Source of the DNA: Hysterangium stoloniferum
Taxonomy: Eukaryota; Basidiomycota; Agaricomycetes; Hysterangiales; Hysterangiaceae
Reading direction: 5' to 3'
NCBI GenBank assembly: GCA_015178975.1
Contig: WHVD01000020.1
Span: 682,001-746,000 of the forward strand
DNA length: 64,000 nucleotides
The first letter of the stretch is position 1. Each line of letters begins with the position of its first letter. Both the position numbers and the translations under genes were made by a program. The notes beneath the pieces were generated by a model. The model did no database searches, had not been told where the DNA came from, and saw only the letters and a list, made by a program, of their open reading frames with translations. Below are positions 44,927 to 56,742 of the stretch, piece after piece.

Positions 44927-46513
44927 AGTGACTCAAAAAACTCTTCGCATGTTTCACCCTTCAGATGTATATCCCTGATAACTCAAAGAATAAAAATGCA
45001 AAAATATCAAAAATATTTGTGAATATGGTCTATCATATATAGAATATGGAAGTATGATGCCATTATATAAACTCCAAATATGGAAATATTACAAATATTT
45101 ATATACAAGAGACTCATGTGAAGGGTTTTTTTGCTGACCACTCTGACCCACAAAACTACTTATATTTAGTACTTAGTATAGCCACCCTTTGCCTTCAACA
45201 CAGCTACAACCCTCCTAGGCATACTCTCAATCAAATTCTGACACACCTCTGCATAAATCTTGTTCCACTCCTCCTCCACCCTCTCCCACAACACCAGTAT
45301 CCCTTAGCCTCCTCTTTTCATAGTCCCACAAGTGTTCAATGGGGTTGAGGTCTGGAGACTGTGCTGGCCATTGGAGAACATTGAAATCATTATCTTGAAA
45401 CCAAGTCTGGGCCTTCTTGCAGGTATGTTCAAGGTCATGATCTTGCTGAAAGATGACATCACCCACATATTTTCTATAATAGCTGAAGCTGGCTTGAAGG
45501 TCCTTCTCTATAATCTTAAGATAAAGGTCCCCATCCATCCTCTCATCTATCTTGAAAGAATACCCAGGTCCTTCCCACAGCATGTAGCCCATAACATCAC
45601 AAATCCTTCTCCAAACCTCACAAAAAATCCCTTCCAATAAGTCTCCTATATATAAATATTTGTAGTATTTCCATATTTGGAGCTTATGTAATGGCACTGT
45701 ATTTCCATAATATAGATATGATAGAGCATATTCACAAATATCTTTGATATTTCTGCATTTTTATTCTCTGAGTTATCAGGGATGTAAATCTGAAGTACCA
45801 AACATTAGAAGGGTTATTGAGGCATTCCCAACCATATTAAGACTATTGTACACAGTTTGGGTGCAGATGAACTGGTTGGTGACACTCCTAAGAGCTTTGG
45901 CCACATCAACAGCAGTGTCAGCCTTCCCAGAGCTGATGAGGTGCTGTGCATAGTGAATGTTGGTAGGGGAAAGCTTTGAGGGATGACCACCAATGGACTT
46001 AGAGAGATGAGAACAATGCTTAGAGTGAAGCTTAGAGACTGTGAAAATGCTATGACCAGTAAAAGCTGCAATGTGGCTAGCTAAATGGCCAACATCAAGC
46101 AATGAGAGGATATTATTCTGGCTGGCAAGAGACAAAGTGTGCATTTTGGGAATTGGAGCTTTGCTGGTTGCTAAAGACCATATATTTATACTCCAGTACA
46201 ACATGGTCATGTGACATCACATGATTTTGTTAATATGACCCAATTGGAGGTAAACAATCAACAAGGTCACATGACTGTAAGCATTATAGTCATCAAAGTT
46301 GCCAGCAAAAAAACCCTTCACATGAGTCTCTTGTATATAAATATTTGTAATATTTCCATATTTGGAGATTATGTAATGGCATCATACCTCCATAATCTAG
46401 ATATGATAGTGCATGTTCACAAATATTCTTGATATTTTTGGATTTTCATTCTTTGAGTTATCAGGGATATAAGTCTGAAGTACAAAATATGTGAAGGGTT
46501 TTTTGAGTCACTG
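44927..46513 (-). mobile_element. Tc1/mariner element Tc1-b with an internal TIR copy
   Basis: The termini CAGTGACTCAAAAAAC / GTTTTTTGAGTCACTG are flanked by TA on both sides (44925-44926, 46514-46515), with inverted repeats of about 215 bp. It sits inside the integrase region of the gypsy fossil. The transposase on the minus strand has its N-terminal part at 45800-46178 (H-T-L-S-L-A-S-Q-N-N, H-P-S-K-L-S-P) and its C-terminal part at 45240-45640 (F-Q-Q-D-H-D-L, S-P-D-L-N-P-I-E-H-L-W). Between them about 150 bp (45640-45795) are a third copy of the right TIR, replacing roughly 100 residues that would carry the first catalytic D. The element is non-autonomous. Confidence 0.85.
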
Positions 46514-47645
46514 TACATCCATCCTCATTGTTGTAGACCAAATTTCGAAACAAGGAATTTTCATACCCACTCATGATACATACTATCATGTCCTTACACC
46601 TAGTGGAATTATTCATTATTTATATATTTTCCAAACATGGTGTTCCCGGCACACATTACTTTTGATTGAGGTTCTGAGTTCATTTACCACTTCTTCCAAG
46701 TCCATCAGAAAAGCTCTCAACATGAAGTTACACTTCACTTCCAGATATCACATGGAAGGTGACAGAAAAATGGAATGTGTCAACCAAACACTAGAACAAT
46801 ATCTCCACATTTATTGCATTTATCAACAGGACAACTGGAAATCCATTCTTCTGCTTGTGTAATTGAATATAATACATAACTCCCCAAATGCCACCACCAG
46901 CATCTCACCCTCCTTTGCCAACAAAGGAACCAACCCTAATCTCACTATCCATCCTGAATGAGACCTTGCATCTAACTGTGCTCAAGAATTTGTTACAGAG
47001 ATCTCAATGAGTTTTATCAGGAACTTTGGAAAGCCATTTCTTGTGTTCAGGAACCTTATCAATGTTCCACAGACAAACACAGAATTTTGCCTCCCAACTT
47101 CAAGATTAGAGATTGCACTTATGTGAAGGCTCAATTCTTCTGAACCACCTGACCTTCAAAAAAACTTGTCAAGAAGTTTCTAGGCCCTTTTGAGAGTATA
47201 GCACAAGCTGGCTCACTTTCTTGGACTCTCCAACTTTCCAATAATATATGAGCAGTCCACCCTGCTTTCCACATTTCAATGTTGGAACTGTTAGAATGAA
47301 GAAGGGAGATGGATGTGAACACAAGAAGTATGAGAGCTCAGACACAGACACAGACATGAACGAGCGAATGCAAATTTCACCAGCATGCACTATGGACCCA
47401 CAATGGTACACAACTTGTAGCTACTGTGCCAAGTCACTAAATCTAACAGGAACTGTAATGGATTTGGCTATTCACTCTCTCAAATGGTTTAACAAACATT
47501 GATGCAGCAAGGATTCAAGAAATAAACAAATAAAACTCCAGTAATTTAAATACTGACATATTAATTAGCTGTGCTATTAAGCTTAAATAACTAAAGTCAA
47601 TATTTGTTTGGTCTCTTGACAAATTCAGATGAACTTGTAGTGATA

Positions 47646-49259
47646 CAGTGGCTCAAAAAATTATTCCAATGTTTTGTTGTTTTGGAAAGATTGATTCACA
47701 ATACACATACCAGACATCAGAACATTCTTAAAATATTACCCACATTGTATAGCATATTAATTTGAAATGGATGCTTAGCTTATGTAATTTGAAGCCAAAA
47801 TGGTGGAATAATAAATGAAACAAAATAATCCCTCATTGGAACAATTTTTTGACCCTATATTATTTTAACAGAAAAGCCACTATTTCAGTAAAAATATAAG
47901 TTTAAACCAATTGTAATAATAATGAACATGTCATGTGACTTTGTTTACATCTGTTTGACATGTTGACAGTTGGTTCAACCACTTCTTAGCTTTTACCATC
48001 ACTATGAAAGCTATTTCTGCTACTCAGCACATTAATATTATCTCTTTTCTTCCAGAGGGGTGTTCCTATGCTCAAATACAGACTAATACTGACTCAGAAA
48101 GGGATACAATAAGTGTGATCAAGGTTGAAGTACTTTTGGATAAAGAAAACACCTAGCTGGCCATCCTTCCAAGCTTATTACTTATGTAACAACAAGTAGT
48201 CAATTGTCCATCAAATTAGCTCTGGAAATCTTGACAATGCTGTTCAAGCTACCCAATTCATTGATTCTACTATCCCCAACTCTGTCACTCCCCAAACAGT
48301 TAGGAATGTACTCAAGAACAATGGTTTTTACACTGCAACAAAGAAGAAAGTACCCATGTTGAAGAAGACTCATTATCAGAAGTCACTTGAGTTTGCTCAG
48401 TACTATGAAAACTGGACTATGACACCTTTCCACCAGATACAATTTTGTTAATATTGGTCTTATCTATCCACAACACTCTTTTGGCATCCCCTACAATCCA
48501 GGATTTATGGTACTAAGCAAACTCAAGTCACTTCTAATAATGAGCCTTCTTCAACATGGGTGCTTTCTTCTTTGTTGCAGAGTAAAAACCATTGTTCTTG
48601 AGTACATTCCTGACCATTTGGGGAATGACAGATTTGGGGATAGTATAATTAATGAATTGGGTAGCTTGAACAGCATTGTCAAGATTTCTAGAGTTAATTT
48701 GATGGACAATTGACTGTTTTTCATGAGTAATAAGCTTGGAAGGATGGCCAGCTAGGGTGTTATCTTTACCCAAAAGTACTTCAGCCTTGATCACACCTAT
48801 TGTATCCCTTCCTGAGCCAGTGTTAGTCTGGATTTGAGGATAGGAACATTCCTCTGGAAGAAGAGAGATAATATTAAAGTACAGAGTAGCAGAAATAGTG
48901 ATGGTAAAAGCTAAGAAGTGGTTGAACCAACTGTCAACATGTCAAGCAGATGTAAACAAAGTCACATGATATGTTCATTATTATTACAATTAGTTTAGAC
49001 TTATATTTTTACTGAAATAGTGGCTTTTCTGTTAAAATAATATATGTAGGGTCAAAAAATTGTTCCAATGAGTGATTATTTTGTTTCATTTATTATTCCA
49101 CCATTTTGGCTTCAGATTACATAAGCTAAGCATCCATTTCAAGCTAATATGTTATACTATATGGGGCAATATTTTAAGAACTTCCTAATATCTGGTATTT
49201 GTATTGTGAATCAATCTTTCCAAAACAACAAAACATTAGAATGATTTTTTGAGCAACTG
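47646..49259. mobile_element. Tc1/mariner element Tc1-c, giant palindrome
   Basis: It starts CAGTGGCTCAAAAAAT, ends in the near-complement, and is flanked by TA on both sides (47644-47645, 49260-49261). The left arm (47646-48422) holds a TIR and the N-terminal third of a Tc1 transposase reading rightward (M-K-A-I-S-A-T-Q-H from 48006). The right arm (about 48497-49259) is an inverted near-copy, with the same N-terminal third reading leftward. About 75 bp in the middle belong only to the right copy. No catalytic domain is present. The whole 1.6 kb can fold into one long hairpin. Confidence 0.88.
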
Positions 49260-49269
49260 TATGCTCCAC

Positions 49270-49510
49270 ATCATCATGTAATGTCACATGATCAATAATG
49301 TGCATATATGAGGCTGTATGGGGTGGGGTGGTTCAGCCACCCAAAAATAGATAAACCAGCTGTGAAAACTATGTGACAACTTGTCAACACATTGTTGCAT
49401 CATCATCATGTGATTTCACATGATTGAGATTAAATAATACACATATACATATACTACAATATAATAAAGAACCTGGCCACCCACAAATAGATAAATTGGC
49501 TTATTATAAA
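49270..49510 (+). repeat. Degenerate tandem duplicate, about 135 bp
   Basis: CATCATCATGTAATGTCACATGAT...CCACCCAAAAATAGATAAACC at 49270-49365 recurs as CATCATCATGTGATTTCACATGAT...CCACCCACAAATAGATAAATT at 49400-49497. Each copy has a self-complementary ATCATGT-ACATGAT core. Confidence 0.55.
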
Positions 49511-50069
49511 TAGATTTTGACCACTCTAAGCTTCAATTATGTAATGTGACATCATTTGTAACCTTGAATATGCAAATTTAAAGGGAAGCAGCCCAATTCT
49601 TGAAATGATGGATTAAATTAAATTAAATCAATAAAATAGAAAATAAATTCTGGAAAATTAAGGTAAATTTGTGAAAATATACTAGATACATCACAGGAAC
49701 CTTGTGTTCCTAACACTATTCCAGAATGTGTTTCAACCTTCACCTCCTCTCATCATTATTGATGGAGAACCTGAATTTGAAATTCCAAAATTTTGGATTC
49801 CAAGATTGACAATCACCATTGCACCTGAAAACTGCTTTATTTGGTCAAATGGGGAGGCTATGAAGGTACCAATGAGGAAACCTCCTGGATATTCATGTTG
49901 GAACTTGGGACACATTAAGGAAATCACACTTGACTTCCACAGGGACTATCCTAGTAACCCAGACCTTTATCATTACTCTGATTTCTAATATTTCCAATAT
50001 TTCTGACATTCCAACATCTGTCTGCCTTTCCTTTCTTTCACAGAAGATTTGAAGTTTACACCAACAATA

Positions 50070-50747
50070 TTTGTTAGGACCAGCATCAAGCAATTCGCAT
50101 CGACGACACCTTATTGGAGTGCCATAATTCGATACATGAGTACTACAAAGAAAACCGATTTGGTGTGGTTGATTCCACTGTTATCACTCCCTCAATCTAA
50201 TCTGTTAATTTAGTCAGGTTCGTGAAGTCGACGGACTGGAAAGATCGGCTGATCGGCTTTGTTTCTAAGTTCGATGCTCACAGAAAGGATATTCAAGCTG
50301 CGTTCTCCCTCCGTTCGGATCTCATCGTTGATAACATAACCGATTATCCTGCATTGAATCTTTTCTGAGTCATCTCTTTTCCCAGAAAGCTCAATGGGAA
50401 CATAAATTAGATCAAAAAATAAACGATCTTGGGGATATGGCCGGCTGGATCAACGATAACGAGAAATTGGAGGGGTTGGTCAATCTTTCGTCCGGCGCCG
50501 GGGTGACACATCCTCTGGGGATAATCCCGCGGAACAAGCACGGAAGGCCGCGCTGTTGACCCAAATTAGAGAAGAAATTAAGTTATCCCTTGATGAACTC
50601 TGTCAGAGAAATATGGCGAGCTTCACCCAGAAGATGAAATTACAAACAAAGCAATTGCAGGGGTCCATTGACGAATCTGCCCGGAAAATTGTGCGGGAAC
50701 TTTCAGGTCCATATGATCGCCTGCAAAATAAGGTTATATTGTTGTGA
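50070..50747 (+). pseudogene. Fragment of a fungal STAND/NLR-like N-terminal domain
   Basis: Exon-like blocks read Q-H-Q-A-I-R-I-D-D-T-L-L-E-C-H-N-S-I (50082), then V-K-S-T-D-W-K-D-R-L-I-G-F-V-S-K-F-D-A-H-R-K-D-I-Q (50223-50295), then a helical stretch ending S-L-D-E-L-C-Q-R-N-M-A and S-A-R-K-I-V-R-E-L-S-G-P-Y-D-R-L (50560-50747). The W-K-x-R-L...F-x-x-H-R-K-D-I-Q-x-A-x-S-L pattern resembles the Goodbye-like helical domain at the N-terminus of fungal STAND (NLR-like) proteins. No NACHT, TPR or WD repeats follow in the window, so this is a truncated relic or a stand-alone N-terminal domain. Confidence 0.4.
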
Positions 50748-51296
50748 TACACTCGATCCCCAACTGACCCATCAGCCCGTTTAGGACCTGCGGGAGCTTT
50801 GGAAGGAAATGGTTTGTTAATGGTTTACAGTACACATAATTGTGACTGATGTGACGCTTGCCACTTGCCAATCTCCAACCCTGCCTTGTTCGCAGTCATT
50901 CACTACGGGCCTTTGTCAAAAGGCATTATTTGCTGCTGGGAATAATGGTAGTGAGATGGCTATAACGTAGTTGTTTGGACAGATGGAGGATCCTGGCTTT
51001 TGGCTGATGGTAGACCTTGGTGCATCTGAATCGTCTGCGTTGTAGATGGCTATGATCGAGGGTATGATATATGCAAGATACGGTGAGTAGCTGCACGCAT
51101 ACACGCACATACCCATATACACGCAATACATATACGTATTCTGGGAACATGATAATGAATATCTTACGATAAAGTGCACTATAATATGTGAGATTCAAGT
51201 CAGCGAAAGATCTATAGGATATCATTTTTTAACCTTCAACTTTACAAGACTGACAGAGGTAGTAGCGATAAAATGATAAAATGTAGAAAAGTGAAT

Positions 51297-51351
51297 GGCT
51301 AGACTGGGAATTGAACCCAGGCTCTTCACAATGTACATGCCTCCAATAGCC
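51297..51351 (-). pseudogene. tRNA-derived remnant
   Basis: On the minus strand the T arm and acceptor end (CTGGG-TTCAATT-CCCAG-TCTAGCCA) are intact and the flank CATTCACTTTTCTAC matches that of the tRNA-like sequence at 6220. The 5' half is replaced by GGCTATTGGAGGC from the neighbouring hairpin repeat. Confidence 0.45.
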
Positions 51352-51781
51352 GCAGGACAGCCTCATGTTCAAAGGATCGCCGAGATCCACCGCCTGCCAT
51401 GCGTTCGGTGTCTCACGCTGCTCTGATCCTTATTCCTGTCCCCTTCATTCCATCATCCCATTCATACCCACCATATCTTCTTCACCCGACGACCTAATTT
51501 TCCCCATATCAATCCTCCGAATCACATACTGCCTTGCACGAGCGAATAAGACGCTAGGACCTTGGGCGTGCGATGTCGCAGGCGGCATGTGGTTCGGAGG
51601 ATGGTGACATCGGAAACATAAGATCGTCGGGTGAAGAAGATATGGCGGTAGGGTATGAATGGGAGGATGAAGTGACGGGGACAGGAATAAGGATCAGAGC
51701 AGCGTAAGACACCGAACGCATCGCAGGCGGTGGATCTCGACGATCCTTTGAACATGAGGCTGTCCTGCGGCTATTGGAGGC
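51339..51781. repeat. Long hairpin: about 195-200 bp inverted arms, 47 bp spacer
   Basis: The left arm 51339-51533 (GCCTCCAATAGCCGCAGG...TTCACCCGACGA...CACATACTGCC) pairs with 51581-51781 at high identity. Both arms open the same protein-like frame (M-F-K-G-S-P/S-R-S-T-A-C) on opposite strands, which is a by-product of the duplication. No flanking target duplication was recognised. The left arm merges into the tRNA remnant. Confidence 0.8.
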
Positions 51782-53916
51782 GTTCACATCTTCATTGTGA
51801 GGGCCTTCGTCGTAGTCGTAGGCGGCGTGTATTCTTCTCCCTTCTCTTCCTCCTCCTCCCCCTCCCCCTCCCCCTCCTGCTCGTCGTTGTCAATCTCGTT
51901 GTCCATTGTGCGTCCCGCTAGTCACAGTCAGCATCGGTCGTTATCCCTATTGGCTATCAAATGTATTTTTCGCTGGATACCTCACTCGGTGATATCTAAG
52001 CACGTCACATTGAAGAGTCCCTCTAATAATATATATATTAGCTTGTACAAATCGTTTTTGATTTCATTCACCATGTCGTATAGCCCCAAAATGGTTTCTC
52101 TCGTATCAATTGATTTCATGCATTTGACCCAATTACATGTCTCCTCGGAATACTAGTTATTGAGGTCACGTTAAAACTATATCCTAAGTGTGATATGTTG
52201 AAAATAGTTTAGTAAATTGAAAGACACCAAAACGGTCCTCATACCTTCTTTTGTCTCGAATCTCACGTGGGGCTCCTGCCTTCATCCATTGTGACCAATA
52301 CCAGCTTACCGTCAGTTTCAGTCTTTGCTTCCCAGATTTTAACCCTTCACTGCAAGGGAACCCAACGATCCTTGCCTTTTATAACAGTCTCCTTTGCGAC
52401 CGATTAGGTGTGTAACAACTCAAAATCTCGTCCATCGACGCAAATATTAATCCCTGCGATGAGTGGAACAGGTTTTATCTTTGAGATGACAGAACGAGCG
52501 TACGTGTTCATGAATATTGTTTCCTTTGTCGCCCTGGGAGACTTGCCTTGCCCTAAGGACTCCGGGGATCAGGGTTGGCAATTAGAAAACTATATTCTAT
52601 ATTGTTGTGGTCCATCCTCCTTCGATGGGAACCTTACCATTATCAATATGAGCTTTGTGAACGCCAATAGATTCAGTGTCAGCAGCCCCAGGGATTAGCG
52701 CCGAAGAGGTTGGGACATGCTAGCAGGAGTCAACTAAACCACAAGTCGGGAAGCAATGTAGACAGGGAATGGACTTACTTTATTTCCCATCAATATTACT
52801 ATAATTGAAAGTTTGTTGCGTCAACCTCACTCAGTCGACACAGATATGACTAAGTTAACTTGGTTGAAAGAGTAGAGTATGAGAAATACAAGTGGTGAAG
52901 CTATTCTGCAGAGTAACTACGTTGTTCGACGGGCAATATATCATTTATGGAACAATGGAAAGGCGATATAAAGCGTATATAAAGAACAAAAGGGAAAGTA
53001 TTGTGATTGTGATTGTGGCGAGAGAATAGAGAAATGAACGATCCGGCCAGAGCGGAGAGGTTGGATGGACAATGGAGGATTGGGTAGACAGTGGAGGAGT
53101 GGTCAGTAGTATGTGCCTGTCATGACACAGGCAGGATTACAATGCTATCACCGGGAAAAGCCCTTGTTCCAAATTTTTAGGATCCTCAAAAGATCCCTAA
53201 CTAATTTTAACTCTTATAAGGACTCAATGGATAATTGTTGGAGCTTATATAAAATAAGGCTCTACTAAGGATCTTAAATTTTCTTGGAGAGGGGGTTATC
53301 CCGGTGTATATAATTCATAGCAAAATCCGGTCTTGAACCGGCTACTAATGAGATTATACTGCGTCAATTGTTGTTGCAATACTTCCGAATGAAAATTGAA
53401 TTGTCTAACTAACACAAGACTGGACGAATCGGCCATCCAAGCGCGACTGACTCCTTTCAAGTAAGTCGACACCGTGATGGGCAGTCCCCATCCCATCTAT
53501 ATCTTCTTATGTTGCCAGTTCCAACTGCTTGGTAATTAGGAAGATGTCTATTATGAAAGCCGAACTTGGATGGATAAGTGCCTAATTAATTTGAGTCAAG
53601 ACAATTATCATTGGATGGAGGATATACTGACATTCATTTTTCAATACAATCTCACCAAAGCTGTGCACAATGAATATAAGTGGCGGGTCCTAGATTACAA
53701 AGTTTATCAGAAAATAACAGTAAAATGTTTCGAACTACGAACGTAGGTTCCAGTAGAGAGTCTGAACTCAGTCGATTTGGCTACAGAATCCCACAGATGT
53801 ATCATACAGTCTCTGCTGCGATCTATTCGGGCCATGGGTATGCACATCAAAACCATATACGAGAATTCTGACACAAGATAATATTAGAGTAAACTGCAAG
53901 CCTGGGGAGCAAGTTG
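51782..53916. other. No supported gene
   Basis: Short frames at 51797-52156 and 52408-52698 have no recognisable domain. Around 53296-53496 the minus strand shows a protein-like piece (S-S-L-V-L-V-R-Q-F-N-F-H) that could belong to a retroelement fossil running with the repeat at 53917-54200, but this is not certain. Confidence 0.35.
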
Positions 53917-54200
53917 AATGACTCTCTATGTAGGGCAGAGAATGCGACTTAGATAGAGCGGTGTAGAAATAAACCGATGCTATAACTAGGCTTCCAGTTG
54001 AGGTTTCTACTCCTCAACTGGGGCTAACTATATACTATATTACATGGTTAGTGCATGGGTCTGTGCTCACAAGGAACTCGGAACTCCGTCACTAAACTAA
54101 TAATACTATCACGGAAGTCCATGAACCGGCGATAACCTAAGCAGTCACAATACAAGGTATGAGGTCATACTAATAGATGATACCTCATATTCCAACAGAT
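53917..54200 (-). repeat. LTR-like fossil, minus orientation
   Basis: Read on the minus strand it starts TGTTGGAATATGAGG at 54200, contains the stem CCAGTTGAGG-AGTAGAAA-CCTCAACTGG, and shares about 120 bp with 34096-34215. The other end and a target duplication were not fixed. Confidence 0.45.
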
Positions 54201-54235
54201 AATGCCTGTGGAAGGAGATCCTGAAGCCGGAAAAC

Positions 54236-55065
54236 ACCATTATCTACGGTGGGGGACGACTTCCGGTATCCATCAAGGCCTTGTATAGCAGTGATACTAT
54301 GAGGAGTTCGGCCTTGATCATCTGTGAGGATGCAAGTTTCCATTTACTCGATGGCAGGAGATTCCTTCTAAAGGAGGCTGACACCCTCACAAAAGAGGCT
54401 GTCAACTTACATCCCCCAATCCTCCACTCCACTGTTTCATAGGCCTTGGAGTGCGCAAAGGCTCGCTCTCTGAACCTTTGGCACAAAGACTGGCTCAGCC
54501 TCCCCAACACCAATACTGCCATTATTGCACTGCACAAACCTCCCGCCCTGCACCTTTTGAAGTTCCACAAGGAATACGGAGGGCCCAGCCACACCCCACC
54601 CATGTCATCCAGGCCATCATGGGCCATGGATTCTACAGTATGTACTACCACCAATTTCTCCCCGACCTCTCCTCATCCTGCCCCTGTGGCACATCAGACA
54701 CTCAATCCTGCCTTCACATACAATCTGAGTGCCCCCTCTACAAGGAACACTGCCACCTCCTGCTCGCCACCTCTCAGGACTTGTCCCCCTCCACCATCCT
54801 CAGAACCCACAAAGGGCTCACTGCCCTAGCAAAGTTTATCGACACCTACAACCCCTTTGGCACATCATAGCCCCCTTGGTTTTTATCTCTCCCTCTCCTT
54901 TCCCCCTCCCGACAATTGACCCTCATATGCACACCTACTCATCCCAGCATCTACTTACATTTCTCTACCTACCATTAGGGGCCCCTGTTCCCAACCACTA
55001 TGTACCTTAGTTGTGCGACACGGTATATAAATGTATTTAAAGAATAAATATATAAATGGTCATGT
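54236..55065 (+). mobile_element. LINE 3' end, second copy
   Basis: It shares with 29790-30958 the blocks N-L-W-H-K-D-W, H-G-F-Y-S-M-Y-Y-H-Q-F and C-P-C-G-T-S-D-T-Q-S-C-L-H, and continues through D-T-Y-N-P-F-G-T-S to a stop at 54868. A 3' UTR ends with TATATAAATG and A-rich ATAAATATATAAATG repeats, a LINE-like tail. Frame changes and one stop are present upstream of 54450. CG dinucleotides are retained, so this copy is younger or was never methylated. It is 5'-truncated. Confidence 0.75.
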
Positions 55066-55099
55066 GAGGCACCCAGAACAGTTTGACTTACAATGTTAT

Positions 55100-55560
55100 C
55101 TAGGCCAGCTATGGCCCCAAAACAAAGAGCAGCCTATGACTTGTAGCCACTATTCTGAAGATCTCAAGGACCATGTCAGCTATCAATATACCATCCTTGC
55201 AATGAAACCAATAGAGATTGCTACCAACTTAGATGTGTCAATTCATGTTGTCCACCAGACATTGCAATTGTGGCAAGAAAAAGGAGATGTTATACAGGAT
55301 CCTAAGACATACAATATTAGGAGTAGACCCACCCTGATGAATGAGACAGCATGCAATGTAAGTGTCAGTTCACAGTTGGATTGTTTCTAAATTTATTTGC
55401 ATTACCCAGTACATGATGAAGCTTCTTGAAAGCAGACCTGACATGTACCTTGATGAAATTGCCCTTGAGCTAGCAGATACACTTGGTGTTATAAAGCCAT
55501 ACAGCTTATGTCTCTGGGATTTAGAGCATAAGTGGGTGGTGCTTGACAATGTCAGATGAT
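55100..55560 (+). pseudogene. IS630/Tc1-like transposase N-terminal fragment
   Basis: A helix-turn-helix region reads H-Y-S-E-D-L-K-D-H-V-S-Y-Q, then I-E-I-A-T-N-L-D-V-S-I-H-V-V-H-Q-T-L-Q-L-W, then G-D-V-I-Q-D-P-K-T-Y. After a short intron-like break near 55358-55405 it continues L-L-E-S-R-P-D-M-Y-L-D-E-I-A-L-E-L. This is the N-terminal DNA-binding part of a transposase family common in agaricomycetes. The catalytic domain is missing; sequence after 55560 does not match. A degraded fragment next to the LINE tail. Confidence 0.6.
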
Positions 55561-55629
55561 CTGGAAGGTATGGTTCAAACACAAGGAGCCTATAAAAATT
55601 TGAAAATATTAAAATTTCTTCTTTCATAC

Positions 55630-55940
55630 CCCATCAATGACACAATGGGACCAAAACCCACACCACACAAACCTACCATCTCTGCTGGGCTTTCACAGGG
55701 GCCATACCAGGCTCCACTCATGGCTGCTCAAATACTTGAGCAGCATGAAGAGCAGCATTGCCAGCATGAGGAGGCCAACAAAAAGGCTAAATAGGTGGAA
55801 GAGGAGCTGGAGAGAGAATATTAGGTGGTGTTGGCCACAGAGAAAGAGGTATAGGAGAAGAGAAAGAAGGAGGAGGAGGAGGCAGCCCAGGTTGCCATGG
55901 AGTGGACAAAAGCAACTGTGATAGCCATGGGAAAGGTAAG
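55630..55940 (+). pseudogene. Coiled-coil coding remnant, unrecognised
   Basis: One frame reads G-P-K-P-T-P-H-K-P-T-I-S-A-G-L-S-Q-G-P-Y and then a highly charged helix rich in E, Q and K (to about 55920, ending T-K-A-T-V-I-A-M-G-K). A stop lies near 55793. It may be the C-terminal part of another transposase family, but that is a guess. Confidence 0.3.
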
Positions 55941-56284
55941 TCAGAACTAACTATCTCATACCACTCCCATAATGGCAGGAACATCAAAACCCAAAAAGCC
56001 GTCCTCCCTTACATATATCCTTCCCCTCTTGGTGCAACCAGGAACAACAATTGTGAAAGTCGGCATGAGTGCGACTCTTTACGACGTTTGCGACTTTTGT
56101 GTATATAATTATCTCATTTGTCACATCTAATAATAGAACATGTGCCAGTGGCCATGTACTCTCATGATTGTCGCCATTTGAAATTTCCAAACACAATGCC
56201 CAATGCCCCGAAATTACACCAGACCCTTCGCCCCGGACTACCAAGCATCTCCACATATCCCTCAATATGGATTTTCATGATTAT

Positions 56285-56742
56285 CTGATGACAATGAGAC
56301 CTCTAGATCTACCTCAGGTTTCATCTTCATTACAAATAAGGGAGCCTTTTCTTGGCCCAGTAAATGTCAATTGATGGCGGCCGTGTCCAGCATTGAGGCG
56401 GAGTATATCGGACTTAGTGTAGCGGGTCAGCACCTGCAATGGTTACAAACGTTTTTTGAAGAGATAGGACATCCTCTTCAACCTACAGAACTCTACTGTG
56501 ACGACCAAGCGGCCATTATCTTCTACAAGGATCCGCAATTCAGAGCTCGAACGAAGCATATTCAACGCAAGTATCATCAGGTACGAGATGACCTAGTGGC
56601 AAAAAAGGAAGCTGCTATATGCTATGTTCCCACCGTCATGATAGCGGATATCCTTACAAAGCTGTTGACTCAAGAAGAACATTGGAAGATTGTGAAAGCT
56701 ATGGGTTTACAGTTGCGCCCGAGTGGGAGTGGTAAAAACTGA
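56285..56742 (+). mobile_element. Ty1/copia fossil, RNase H end
   Basis: RNase H part with S-S-I-E-A-E-Y-I-G-L-S, L-Y-C-D-D-Q-A-A-I, K-H-I-Q-R-K-Y-H and A-D-I-L-T-K-L-L, the classical copia pol C-terminus. The rest of the element is absent upstream and no LTR was assigned downstream. A broken, partial copy. Confidence 0.8.

Larger units (their letters stand above)
43735..49980 (+). mobile_element. Ty3/gypsy chromovirus fossil with nested insertions
   Basis: Parts in order on the plus strand: reverse transcriptase end and RNase H region (F-L-G-L-V-N-F-Y-Q-Q-F-I near 43865 to about 44330), integrase from about 44400 (F-G-H-F-S-I-N-K, then F-S-V-D-F-I-E-Q-L-P), continuing after 46514 (I-V-V-D-Q-I-S-K-Q) to H-P-A-F-H-I-S-M-L near 47280. 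A chromodomain-like part (I-I-D-G-E-P-E-F-E-I ... D-F-H-R-D-Y-P) follows at 49740-49960. Two Tc1-family elements lie within this span. The fossil is heavily broken and CpG-depleted, so it is old. No LTR pair was assigned. That the 49.7 kb part belongs to the same copy is an inference from order and orientation. Confidence 0.7.

Noticed and set aside
51365-51787. Two similar small proteins on opposite strands
   Set aside because: They are the two arms of the inverted repeat, read in opposite directions.
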